From Buchananella hordeovulneris (GTDB lineage: Bacteria; Actinomycetota; Actinomycetes; Actinomycetales; Actinomycetaceae): a stretch of 64,000 nucleotides of DNA. Of the stretch, positions 9,016 to 15,904 are shown piece by piece. The stretch's first letter is position 1. Each line of letters begins with the position of its first letter. The notes under the pieces are model-generated. The model did not search any database. It saw nothing but the letters and a program-made list of their open reading frames with translations, and was not told where the DNA came from. The position numbers and the translations under genes were made by a program. The stretch lies in the NCBI RefSeq assembly GCF_001907235.1, contig NZ_MQVS01000010.1, positions 32,389 to 96,388 of the forward strand, read 5' to 3'.

Positions 9016-9978
9016 TCAGTGGGCGGCAGTCACCCCTTCTTCGATCGCGGTCTTCTGGCTCTTTTTCTGCTGATGCGTCGAGAAGACAATCTGCGAGACC
9101 CCACCGGCGACGATCAACCCACCACCGATCAACTGCATGAGGCTAATTGGCTCGGAGAACAGGGCGATGCCAAGCAGGGTGGCCATGATGGTCTCTTGGT
9201 AGGAGATGGTTGCCAACTCCCCGGCCAAGAGGATCTTGGCGGCCACCGTCAGGAAGAAGAACGCCCCGAAGCCGGTCACGCAGGCGGCGATCACCAGCAC
9301 GATCCATCCGCGCGTGGTCATGCCACTCAGGTCCGGTGGGCTGAAGACGAGGATCGCGCCGATCGTGCAGATGGCGAACAGGAAGTTGAACAGCGACCGC
9401 ACATCGGAATCGACATCCGTGCGGTATCTACTGAAGAAGAGGAACAAGCCGTAGGCGACCCCGGAGGCCAAAGCAACTAGGTTGCCCTGCATATACTTCG
9501 GGTCCAGGTCAAGAGTGATAGCAAAACCATCCGCGCTGGTGTATTTGATGATGCCGATGATCAGCAAACATCCGACGAACACCGCCACGAGGGACAAAGC
9601 CGTCACCTTCGTGAAGGGTTCCTTCAAGAAAATGGTAGCGAGCACCGTCGAATAGATCGGACCGGTGTAAATCAGGAACGCGGCGTTAGACAGGGTAGTC
9701 ATCTGCGTGGACATCACGTAGAGCCCGGAGAGCAGACCGAGGAACACACCGCTGAGGAGAATCATCGGACTGAACTTCAACTCCTTGAGCTTCTTGAAGC
9801 GACCAAGGACCGCGAAGATCAGCACCATCCCAATGAAGCCGGAGAAGCTTCGACAGAACGAAATAAACATGCCCGGCGCTTCAATGAAGCGCGCGAACGC
9901 TCCGATCCCACCCATGAGGCTGGAGGAGAGGAACATAAATGCGAAGCCCTTGAGCTTCAGCTTGCCTTGCGAATCCAT
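9016..9978 (-). CDS. DMT superfamily (EamA-type) transporter between amidinotransferase and creatininase
   Basis: 320 residues, about ten membrane segments in two repeats, with LSNAAFLIYTGP in the first half and ATISYQE in the second. It is a paralogue of the transporter at 5636-6670. Its position between the amidinotransferase and the creatininase suggests that it carries a substrate or product of those enzymes (creatinine, creatine, sarcosine or an amidino acceptor), but family membership alone does not give direction or substrate. It ends 24 bases before the creatininase start, so the pair is almost certainly co-translated. The charged C-terminus is cytoplasmic by the positive-inside pattern. 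Confidence 0.85.
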   Translation of the reverse strand: MDSQGKLKLKGFAFMFLSSSLMGGIGAFARFIEAPGMFISFCRSFSGFIGMVLIFAVLGRFKKLKELKFSPMILLSGVFLGLLSGLYVMSTQMTTLSNAAFLIYTGPIYSTVLATIFLKEPFTKVTALSLVAVFVGCLLIIGIIKYTSADGFAITLDLDPKYMQGNLVALASGVAYGLFLFFSRYRTDVDSDVRSLFNFLFAICTIGAILVFSPPDLSGMTTRGWIVLVIAACVTGFGAFFFLTVAAKILLAGELATISYQETIMATLLGIALFSEPISLMQLIGGGLIVAGGVSQIVFSTHQQKKSQKTAIEEGVTAAH

Positions 9979-10011
9979 CCGACACCCACTTCACCTTCTG
10001 TGTTTAAGAGA

Positions 10012-10045
10012 GGCCCTGGGCGGGGCTCACGCCCCGCCCAGGGCC
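10012..10045 (-). terminator. Strong 15-bp hairpin after the amidinotransferase gene
   Basis: GGCCCTGGGCGGGGC (10012-10026), loop TCAC, exact complement at 10031-10045. It starts eight bases past the amidinotransferase stop codon (minus strand) and is followed by TCTCTTAAAC, a poor T-tract. It probably stops or slows part of the transcription into the transporter/creatininase genes. Confidence 0.75.
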
Positions 10046-10053
10046 AATCACTG

Positions 10054-11181
10054 TCAGACCAGCGTCGGGTCTTCGACCTGGTTGCTGAAGTAGTCCTCGC
10101 AGCCACCTTCGCGGTAGACGTCGGCGGTCGCGCAGTGCAGGGCCCCACCGAACGGGTAAGCGTCGCGGAACGGCACCGGGATAACGTTCATGCCGAGCTT
10201 CTCCATCTGCTCCATCTGGTGGACCTCGGAGGCCTCGCAGATGACGGTCTTGTGGTCCAGAACCAGGCAGTTCATGGACAGCCAGACCGAGGAGTAGCAC
10301 AGCGGCGGCGGGGTGTCGTGCGCCGGCATGGCGGCGTCAACGATCTGCCAGTCGTTCGCCTCGAAGATCTTGCGCTGCTCTTCGGGCAGACGACGGTGCG
10401 GGTTGTTGATGATCAGGCCCGGCCGCAGCGGCACGAAGGTCGCGTCGATGTGGATCGGGTAGGGGTCGCCGGGGAAGTTCACGGCGTGGATCCGCAGGTC
10501 GGGGTAGTAGCGCTTGAACCACTCCATGGCGGTGCGGTTCGTGGTCAGACCGTGCTGAATGAACAGGTCCTTGCCGAGACGCAGCACGTCGGCGGCGTCC
10601 CACATGGGCTCCACCTCGGTGGTGACGAAGTCCTTGTTGGCGGTACGCACGAGGCGCTCCTCCAGCGAGATCTTCTCGTCGTAGTAGTTGTGCTTGTAGG
10701 AAGCGTCCGTCAGCCGCGGCCGGGGAGCCTGGGTCCACTTGAACTCCGGGTCCTCGTCGAAGTACTGCTTCATCAGCGGCCAGTAGGCCAGGTACTCGAA
10801 GTAGCGGCAGCGGAACGAGTTGGCCGAAGCCATGATTTCGTTACCGATGGTCAGCAGGATGTCGCGGGGCGGCATGCAGGTCATCATTGCGTCGGTGCGG
10901 AAGTCCGGGGTGATAACCGGCTGGTTCCACTGCAGCGGGGTCGGGCGGTCAACCACGACGCCGTGCTCTTCCAGGGTCTTGGCCAGGAAGTCGAGCTGGG
11001 CGTTGGCCTTCTCCACGGTCTCCAGCGGCCGGGGGCCCCACATACCGCGCATCTCAGAGTCGATCGGCACCTTTTCCGAGGTGGCGGGCTCCTCCGGCGG
11101 GATCACCGAGTTGTCAGCGCGGCCGACGATGACGCGCTTCAGGGGGTCGAAATCATTCCACGAGTTGACGATCTTCGCCAA
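10054..11181 (-). CDS. Amidinotransferase of the arginine:glycine (AGAT) type
   Basis: About 375 residues. The family moves the amidino group between arginine and an amine, using a Cys-His-Asp triad on a five-bladed propeller. The triad is present: Asp198 (EPMWDAAD), His247 (YPIHIDATF) and Cys353 (GGALHCATAD), numbered from the upstream GTG at 11190 and matching human Asp254, His303 and Cys407. Similarity to vertebrate AGAT runs end to end (DPLKRVIVGRA, PPRDILLTIGNEI, KFVTTE-like KDFVTTE). The GTG at 11190 overlaps its own Shine-Dalgarno (AAGGAG), so the TTG at 11181, eight bases past AAGGAG, is preferred. It sits downstream of arcC and upstream of transporter and creatininase genes. Direction and acceptor are unknown. 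Confidence 0.85.
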   Translation of the reverse strand: MAKIVNSWNDFDPLKRVIVGRADNSVIPPEEPATSEKVPIDSEMRGMWGPRPLETVEKANAQLDFLAKTLEEHGVVVDRPTPLQWNQPVITPDFRTDAMMTCMPPRDILLTIGNEIMASANSFRCRYFEYLAYWPLMKQYFDEDPEFKWTQAPRPRLTDASYKHNYYDEKISLEERLVRTANKDFVTTEVEPMWDAADVLRLGKDLFIQHGLTTNRTAMEWFKRYYPDLRIHAVNFPGDPYPIHIDATFVPLRPGLIINNPHRRLPEEQRKIFEANDWQIVDAAMPAHDTPPPLCYSSVWLSMNCLVLDHKTVICEASEVHQMEQMEKLGMNVIPVPFRDAYPFGGALHCATADVYREGGCEDYFSNQVEDPTLV

Positions 11182-11220
11182 TTCAATCACTCCTTCGTGA
11201 GCAGCTTTTTTGAGATCTGG

Positions 11221-11254
11221 TAGTCAATGGAAAATGTGGGACTAATTAGTCAAT
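11221..11254 (-). promoter_or_regulatory. Palindrome and direct repeats before the amidinotransferase gene
   Basis: GACTAATTAGTC at 11240-11251 is a perfect 12-bp palindrome. On the minus strand ATTGACTA occurs twice, at 11247-11254 and 11221-11228, each containing a TTGACT that could act as a -35 element. This A+T-rich patch follows the hairpin after arcC and may hold an internal promoter with its operator for the amidinotransferase and downstream genes. Confidence 0.4.
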
Positions 11255-11285
11255 AACCTGCCGGTTGACTCCTTTCTGTAAAGCT

Positions 11286-11324
11286 GGGCGGGGCCCGGCC
11301 AGCTCGCACGCAGCCGGGCCGCCC
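11286..11324 (-). terminator. Hairpin after arcC
   Basis: GGGCGGGGCCCGGC (11286-11299) pairs with GCCGGGCCGCCC (11313-11324), leaving a two-base bulge. It begins five bases past the arcC stop and is followed in the reading direction by a short pyrimidine-poor stretch and TTTACAG. It probably separates arcABC output from the downstream genes. Confidence 0.6.
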
Positions 11325-11328
11325 GCCT

Positions 11329-12234
11329 TTAAGCTGTGACCCGCGTTCCGGCTTCCCCGCGCACAATGCGGGCCGCGTCTTCGAGTCGGCCAATGACGGC
11401 CTCGCCGCCAGTGGCGTCCACGAATCGGCACACCGCCTCCACCTTCGGGCCCATGGAGCCAGCCGCGAAACCTTGCGCCCGCATCTCCTCGGGCGTGGCC
11501 TTCTCCAGTCGCCGGGCGTCCGGAGTGCCGTAATCCAGGTAGACGCCGTCGACGTCAGTGAGGATGATCAGCAGGTCAGCTTTGAGGGTCTTCGCCAGCA
11601 GCGCCGCCGTGAGGTCCTTGTCGATGACGGCCTCCACTCCTGCGAGCTTGCCGTCCTCGTCGCGCACCACGGGAATACCGCCACCGCCGGAGCAGATGAC
11701 AACGCTTCCCATCTCCAGCAGCGCCTTGATGGCGTCGGCCTCGACGATCTCCTGCGGCTGGGGCGAGCCAACCACCCGCCGGTAGTACTCGCCGTCGGGC
11801 TTAACCACCCAGCCGCGCTCGGCGGCCATCTTCTCGGCCTGCTCTTGGTCGTAGACCTCGCCGATGAACTTAGTGGGGTTAGCGAACGCCGGATCGTCCT
11901 TGTCGACCAGGGTCTGGTTGATCAGCGCCGTGACCTGGCGGCCAGGCAACGCGTTTTGCAGGTTTTGCAGCAGCCAGTAGCCAATCATCCCCTGCGTCTC
12001 GGCCCCGAGGGTGTCGAACGGGTAGGGCTGGCTCAGGCGCGTGTCCGCCGCGGATTCCAGGGCGAGAACCCCGACCTGCGGGCCGTTGCCGTGCGTGAGC
12101 ACCAGTTCGTGCTCCTTGGCCAGCTCGGCGAGTGGACCGACCGCCAGCTTGACGTTCTCGATCTGGTTCAGGGCGTCTGGCTTCTCCCCGCGCTTGAGCA
12201 GGGCGTTGCCTCCGAGCGCAACAACGATTCGCAT
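11329..12234 (-). CDS. arcC: Carbamate kinase
   Basis: 301 residues, the normal length. It makes ATP from carbamoyl phosphate and ADP, releasing carbamate that decays to ammonia and CO2. Motifs include VVALGGNALL at the N-terminus, LTHGNGPQVG, the nucleotide-site region VICSGGGGIPV and ILTDVDGVYLDYG with AGSMGPKVEA near the end. The ATG is three bases past the arcB stop, with GGGGAGC within the end of arcB serving as ribosome site. It closes the arginine deiminase pathway in this cluster and supplies its energy yield. Confidence 0.95.
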   Translation of the reverse strand: MRIVVALGGNALLKRGEKPDALNQIENVKLAVGPLAELAKEHELVLTHGNGPQVGVLALESAADTRLSQPYPFDTLGAETQGMIGYWLLQNLQNALPGRQVTALINQTLVDKDDPAFANPTKFIGEVYDQEQAEKMAAERGWVVKPDGEYYRRVVGSPQPQEIVEADAIKALLEMGSVVICSGGGGIPVVRDEDGKLAGVEAVIDKDLTAALLAKTLKADLLIILTDVDGVYLDYGTPDARRLEKATPEEMRAQGFAAGSMGPKVEAVCRFVDATGGEAVIGRLEDAARIVRGEAGTRVTA

Positions 12235-12237
12235 CTG

Positions 12238-13242
12238 TCAGCTCCCCAGGGTGGCGACCATGACCGCCTTGATGGTGTGCATGCGGTTCTCGGCCTGGTC
12301 GAAGACGATGGAGGCGTCGGACTCGAAGACCGCGTCGGAAACCTCCAACCCGTCGGCCAGCCCCGTCTTGGCGTAGATCTCCTCCCCTACCTTCGTCTTG
12401 CGGTCGTGGAAGGAGGGCAGGCAGTGCAGGAACTTGGTGTCCGGGTTGCCGGTCTTCGCCATCAGCTCCTCGTCCACCCGGAACGGCCGCAGCAACTTGA
12501 TGCGCTCGTCCCAGACCTCGGCGGGCTCACCCATCGAGACCCAGATGTCGGTGTAGACGAAGTCGGCGCCCTTGACACCGAGCTCGACGTCGTCGGTCAC
12601 CGTCACCTTGCCGCCGGAGGCCGCCGCCAGCTCTTCCGCCTTCGCGACCACCTCGGGGGCGTTTTGCAGCTCGGCGGGCGCCACCATCCGCACGTCCATG
12701 CCGATCATGGCGCAGGAGATGAGCAGCGAGTTACCGACGTTGTTGCGGGCGTCACCGACGTAAGCGATGGAGATCTCTTCCGGCTTCTTGCCCGAGGCCT
12801 CCAGCATGGTCAACTGGTCAGCGAGCATCTGCGTCGGGTGCCAGTCATCGGTCAGGCCGTTCCACACCGGCACCCCCGACAGCTTGGCCAGGGTTTCGAC
12901 GTGCTCCTGCTTGGAGCCGCGGAACTCGATGCCGTCGTAGAAACGGCCGAGCACGCGGGCGGTGTCTTCCACCGATTCCTTGTGCCCCATCTGCGAACCG
13001 GACGGGTCGAGGTAGGTGACCTGGGCGCCCTGGTCGTAGGCGGCAACCTCGAACGCGCAGCGGGTACGCGTGGAGGTCTTCTCGAAGATCAGGGCGATGT
13101 TCTTACCCTTGAGCTTCTGCTCTTCGCGCCCCTCCTTCTTGGCGGCCTTCAACTCGGCGGCGAGGTCGAGCAGGCCCTTCCACTCCTCGGGAGTGAAGTC
13201 AATCTCCTTGAGGAAGTGGCGTCCGTGGAGCGGGTGTGTCAT
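12238..13242 (-). CDS. arcB: Ornithine carbamoyltransferase (catabolic context)
   Basis: 334 residues. It interconverts citrulline plus phosphate and ornithine plus carbamoyl phosphate. The carbamoyl phosphate motif STRTR follows EKT, with WHPTQ, ornithine-loop DIWVSMGE and the HCLP motif all present. The ATG at 13240-13242 has AGAAAGGTGATC upstream. Placed between arcA and arcC, it is the catabolic form. Its product ornithine would be the amidino acceptor if the adjacent amidinotransferase runs toward arginine. Confidence 0.95.
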   Translation of the reverse strand: MTHPLHGRHFLKEIDFTPEEWKGLLDLAAELKAAKKEGREEQKLKGKNIALIFEKTSTRTRCAFEVAAYDQGAQVTYLDPSGSQMGHKESVEDTARVLGRFYDGIEFRGSKQEHVETLAKLSGVPVWNGLTDDWHPTQMLADQLTMLEASGKKPEEISIAYVGDARNNVGNSLLISCAMIGMDVRMVAPAELQNAPEVVAKAEELAAASGGKVTVTDDVELGVKGADFVYTDIWVSMGEPAEVWDERIKLLRPFRVDEELMAKTGNPDTKFLHCLPSFHDRKTKVGEEIYAKTGLADGLEVSDAVFESDASIVFDQAENRMHTIKAVMVATLGS

Positions 13243-13290
13243 CGTTGATCACCTTTCTAAGTAATCTGGCTGAATTGTTGGGGCAAAAGT

Positions 13291-14514
13291 TCACAGGGAT
13301 TCGCGCAGCGTCGGACAAGACATGCACCGCGGGCCACCCCGACCGCGACCGAGCTCGTCGCCCGGCACGGTGATTACCTCGATGCCCTGCTCGGTAAGGT
13401 AGTCGTTAGTGACGAAGGTGCGCTCGTAGGCAACGACGGTGCCGGGCGCAACCGCCAAGACGTTAGAGCCGTCGTTCCACTGTTCGCGCTCGGCGGCCAG
13501 GGCGTCAATCGGCGGGGTCAGGATCCGCAGGGAGTCCAAACCGAGAGCCGCCGCGATGACGTCGTGCATCTTTTCTGGGTCGTTGTGCGTGACGTGCAAC
13601 CGCTTGCCGTCAGTGCCGGGGCGGATGGTTTGCGAGGCCAGCATGCCGAGTTCGCCGTACTTCACGAACGTGCCTTCGTCGGCCATGGTCATCACGGTGT
13701 CGAGGTGCATCTGCGCACGCTCTTGCTTCATCTCCAGCCCGATCACCTGGGTGACCTCACCCTTTTCAAACAGCCGCTCGGCCAGGCGCTCAATGCCCTG
13801 CGGGCTGGTGCGCTCGCTAATGCCGACCAAGACCGCGCCGTTGCCGATCACCAGGACGTCCCCGCCCTCGACGGTGGCCATATCGCTGTTCATCTCGTGG
13901 TTCCAGGCGATGGACTCGATGTCAGCGAAACGTGGGTGGAACCGGTAGATGACCTCGGCATTGATGGTCTCCGGCTGCCGGGCAGGCTTACGCATGGAGT
14001 TCACCGACACCGTGCCGTATACCCAGCAGGAGGTGTCGCGGGTGAAGAGGTGGTTCGGCAAAGGCGAGATCACGAAGTCGCAGTCGTCCTTGTATTCCAG
14101 CACGCTGGACTGCACTCCCGGAACGAGGTCCTGAAACTCCTTCTTGGTCATGCCGGCGATCAGCGCTTCGGCCAATTCCTCGTTGCTGATGGACTGGGCG
14201 TAGCCGCGCAACGCTTCAGCTAGCTCCGGCCCGTAGGCGGACGGGGTGAAACCGTCCTGGTAGATGACCTCTCGCGCCCCTTCGACCTCCAGGGCCTCAG
14301 CGAGCAGTTTTTCGAAGTAGAGCACTTCCGCTCCCGACTTCTCCAGCGCCGCAGCGAAGGCGTCGTGCTCCTTCTGCGCGCGCTCCAACCACACCAGGTC
14401 GTCAAAGAGCAGCTCCCCCATGTTGGAGGGGGTAATCCGTTGCAGTTCCCTGCCTGGCCGGTGGATTATGACCTGACCTAGCCGTCCGATCTCCGAACCG
14501 ACGTGGGGCCTCAT
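13291..14514 (-). CDS. arcA: Arginine deiminase
   Basis: 407 residues, typical length. It hydrolyses arginine to citrulline and ammonia. Visible active-site elements: substrate Asp and Glu in NHLFTRDTSCW and VEGGDVLV, the His region AQMHLDTVMT, and the nucleophile Cys397 in GRGGPRCMSCP at the C-terminus. The ATG is preceded by GAGAGGAACACT. It is the first gene of the minus-strand cluster. The 196-base upstream gap contains a 20-bp dyad, and the gap to arcB is 48 bases. No arginine repressor gene is adjacent. Confidence 0.96.
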   Translation of the reverse strand: MRPHVGSEIGRLGQVIIHRPGRELQRITPSNMGELLFDDLVWLERAQKEHDAFAAALEKSGAEVLYFEKLLAEALEVEGAREVIYQDGFTPSAYGPELAEALRGYAQSISNEELAEALIAGMTKKEFQDLVPGVQSSVLEYKDDCDFVISPLPNHLFTRDTSCWVYGTVSVNSMRKPARQPETINAEVIYRFHPRFADIESIAWNHEMNSDMATVEGGDVLVIGNGAVLVGISERTSPQGIERLAERLFEKGEVTQVIGLEMKQERAQMHLDTVMTMADEGTFVKYGELGMLASQTIRPGTDGKRLHVTHNDPEKMHDVIAAALGLDSLRILTPPIDALAAEREQWNDGSNVLAVAPGTVVAYERTFVTNDYLTEQGIEVITVPGDELGRGRGGPRCMSCPTLRESL

Positions 14515-14596
14515 AGTGTTCCTCTCACTCGTGCGCCTTTGCCAATATGAGCTTTGTCACTTGGAATTGGAACTACCGTACCAGCGCCGCCGAGAC

Positions 14597-14616
14597 TCGA
14601 CAAGGGGTTTTGTCGA
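14597..14616 (-). promoter_or_regulatory. Operator-like dyad upstream of arcA
   Basis: TCGACAA (14597-14603), six-base spacer, TTGTCGA (14610-14616), perfect arms, about 83-102 bases upstream of the arcA start. It lies in the only A+T-richer stretch before the cluster and is the best candidate for a regulator site. No matching regulator gene is adjacent. Confidence 0.5.
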
Positions 14617-14710
14617 TGAATTGAACGAATCTTGCCTGTAACGGCCGTTCCATGTTTCTGCAAGATGTTGCGCGTGCCACAAACCGCGGAATCTCGCGGT
14701 TTTCGGCGTG

Positions 14711-15322
14711 TCAATTTGCTTCTGTATCGACGCGCGTGGTATCGATGGGAGCGTCGCTAGCGGGGTCCGGAGGTGTCGTAGGTCCACCTCCGGACCCCGC
14801 TAACGCACCGCCCGCCACCAGCGTCAGGCCGTAGCAGGCCAGCCGAATGTCGGGACGCACCGACCAGTCCCGGTGCGGCAGGCGAGAGAACCCCGCCCGG
14901 TGGTAGAGGGTGTGCGCCCGCACCATCCACGGCGCCGTCGATAACACCAACGCCTTGGCATCGGCCTCCACCGCCAGCTGCACACATGCCGCCAGCAACG
15001 CACGCCCGATCCCCTGCCCTTGCCACCGTGGATCGACCGCGAGCATACGGATCTCCGCCTCCTGGGCTGCCGCCACTTCGGTCAGTGCCGAGCCTGGCGG
15101 ACACCACGTGACCGTCCCCACCGGACGGCCCCCACTGCGCGCCACCAGCACGACGCTCGTCTCGGCACGGCCCGCCACATCGCGTAACTCGGCGTAATAG
15201 GGGTCGGTGAGAGGCATGCCGCTTGGCAGGTAGGCCCGCACGGTCAGCTCGCCGATCTCGGCGTACTCACCGTCCCGGGCAGGGGATATCTCCCAGCGCG
15301 CCGCGTTGTGATCCGCAGTCAT
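14711..15322 (-). CDS. GNAT family N-acetyltransferase
   Basis: 203 residues from the ATG at 15320-15322, which has GGGAAC upstream. An ATG 22 codons further upstream is in frame but lies in the repeat-rich flank. The acetyl-CoA site is clear: EIRMLAVDPRWQGQGIGRAL, preceded by a strand with VVLVARSGGRPVGTVTW and followed by TLYHRAGF. The C-terminal 25-30 residues are Gly/Pro/Thr-rich and are encoded by an inverted repeat, so this tail may be a chance read-through of terminator DNA. Substrate unknown. Confidence 0.85.
   Translation of the reverse strand: MTADHNAARWEISPARDGEYAEIGELTVRAYLPSGMPLTDPYYAELRDVAGRAETSVVLVARSGGRPVGTVTWCPPGSALTEVAAAQEAEIRMLAVDPRWQGQGIGRALLAACVQLAVEADAKALVLSTAPWMVRAHTLYHRAGFSRLPHRDWSVRPDIRLACYGLTLVAGGALAGSGGGPTTPPDPASDAPIDTTRVDTEAN
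14758..14802. terminator. 17-bp perfect hairpin inside the 3' end of the GNAT gene
   Basis: TAGCGGGGTCCGGAGGT (14758-14774) and its exact complement at 14786-14802 with an 11-base loop. It lies within the last 30 codons of the GNAT reading frame. A terminator that doubles as coding sequence is the simplest reading. Confidence 0.7.
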
Positions 15323-15383
15323 GTTCCCAGCGTAGGCACTCGGTGGTGCCTTGCGCAGACGCTGGCACTGCCCGAAAGTGGCT

Positions 15384-15660
15384 GTCATGCCCTTGTGTCA
15401 CCACCACGCCCCGGTGGTAACCGCTCCTCCCGGGTAACCGTCATGTCGTTGTGTGGCGGCACCGTCATGTCGTTGTGTCACCGTCATGTCGTTGTGGCAC
15501 CGTCATGTCGTTGTGGCACCGTCATGTCGTTGTGTGGCGGCACCATCATGCTCTTGTTGCACCGTCATGTCGTTGTGGCACCGTCATGTCCTTAAAACAC
15601 CGAAATAAGGGCATGATGGTGCACTAAGGGCATGGTGGTGCCACAAGGGCATGATGGTGA
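15384..15660. repeat. Short-repeat patch: GTCATGTCGTTGTG units and inverted copies
   Basis: The core GTCATGTCGTTGTG or a close variant begins at 15384, 15440, 15464, 15483, 15502, 15521, 15545 (ATCATGCTCTTGTTG), 15564 and 15583 (degenerate). Steps are 19 bases, or 24 where TGGCG is inserted. Three inverted relatives (AAGGGCATGATGG and near copies) follow at 15607, 15626 and 15645, again every 19 bases. No gene is visible here. The patch fills much of the gap between the GNAT gene and the nrdE end. Confidence 0.85.
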
Positions 15661-15718
15661 CCAGACGTGCTCCGTTGGAAACAAACATTGACGGCCTAAC
15701 AACCAGCGCCTACCTTCG

Positions 15719-15794
15719 ACGGCCAGCGTTGTGCGCCACGGCCAGCGGTTGGGGGTACGGCCAGCGTTATGCGCCACGGTCAACGGTTGGGGGC
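15719..15794. repeat. Two tandem 38-bp repeats
   Basis: Two copies (15719-15756 and 15757-15794) of a unit that starts ACGGCCAGCGTT and ends GGTTGGGGG, with a few differences. The second copy runs into the left arm of the nrdE terminator. Confidence 0.8.
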
Positions 15795-15826
15795 GCCGGA
15801 CGGCTCCCGCCCGGCGCCCCCAACCG
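15784..15826 (-). terminator. Terminator of the nrdHIE operon
   Basis: CGGTTGGGGGCGCCGG (15784-15799) and its exact complement at 15811-15826 over an 11-base loop, about 80 bases past the nrdE stop. Confidence 0.85.
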
Positions 15827-15904
15827 CCAACAAACCCAGCACCCCGGGGCCTACACCGCACCCGAGGGGCCGCGCCCGCCAGCCCGGTCCCGGCGCCCCG
15901 TGCC

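Noticed and set aside
11473..13248. Long plus-strand frame opposite arcB and arcC
   Set aside because: It is the codon-position shadow of two clearly recognised enzymes; its translation has no domain.
15384..15660. CRISPR array
   Set aside because: Units are only 14-19 bases, are directly adjacent without unique spacers, vary in sequence and turn around in orientation. No cas gene is near.
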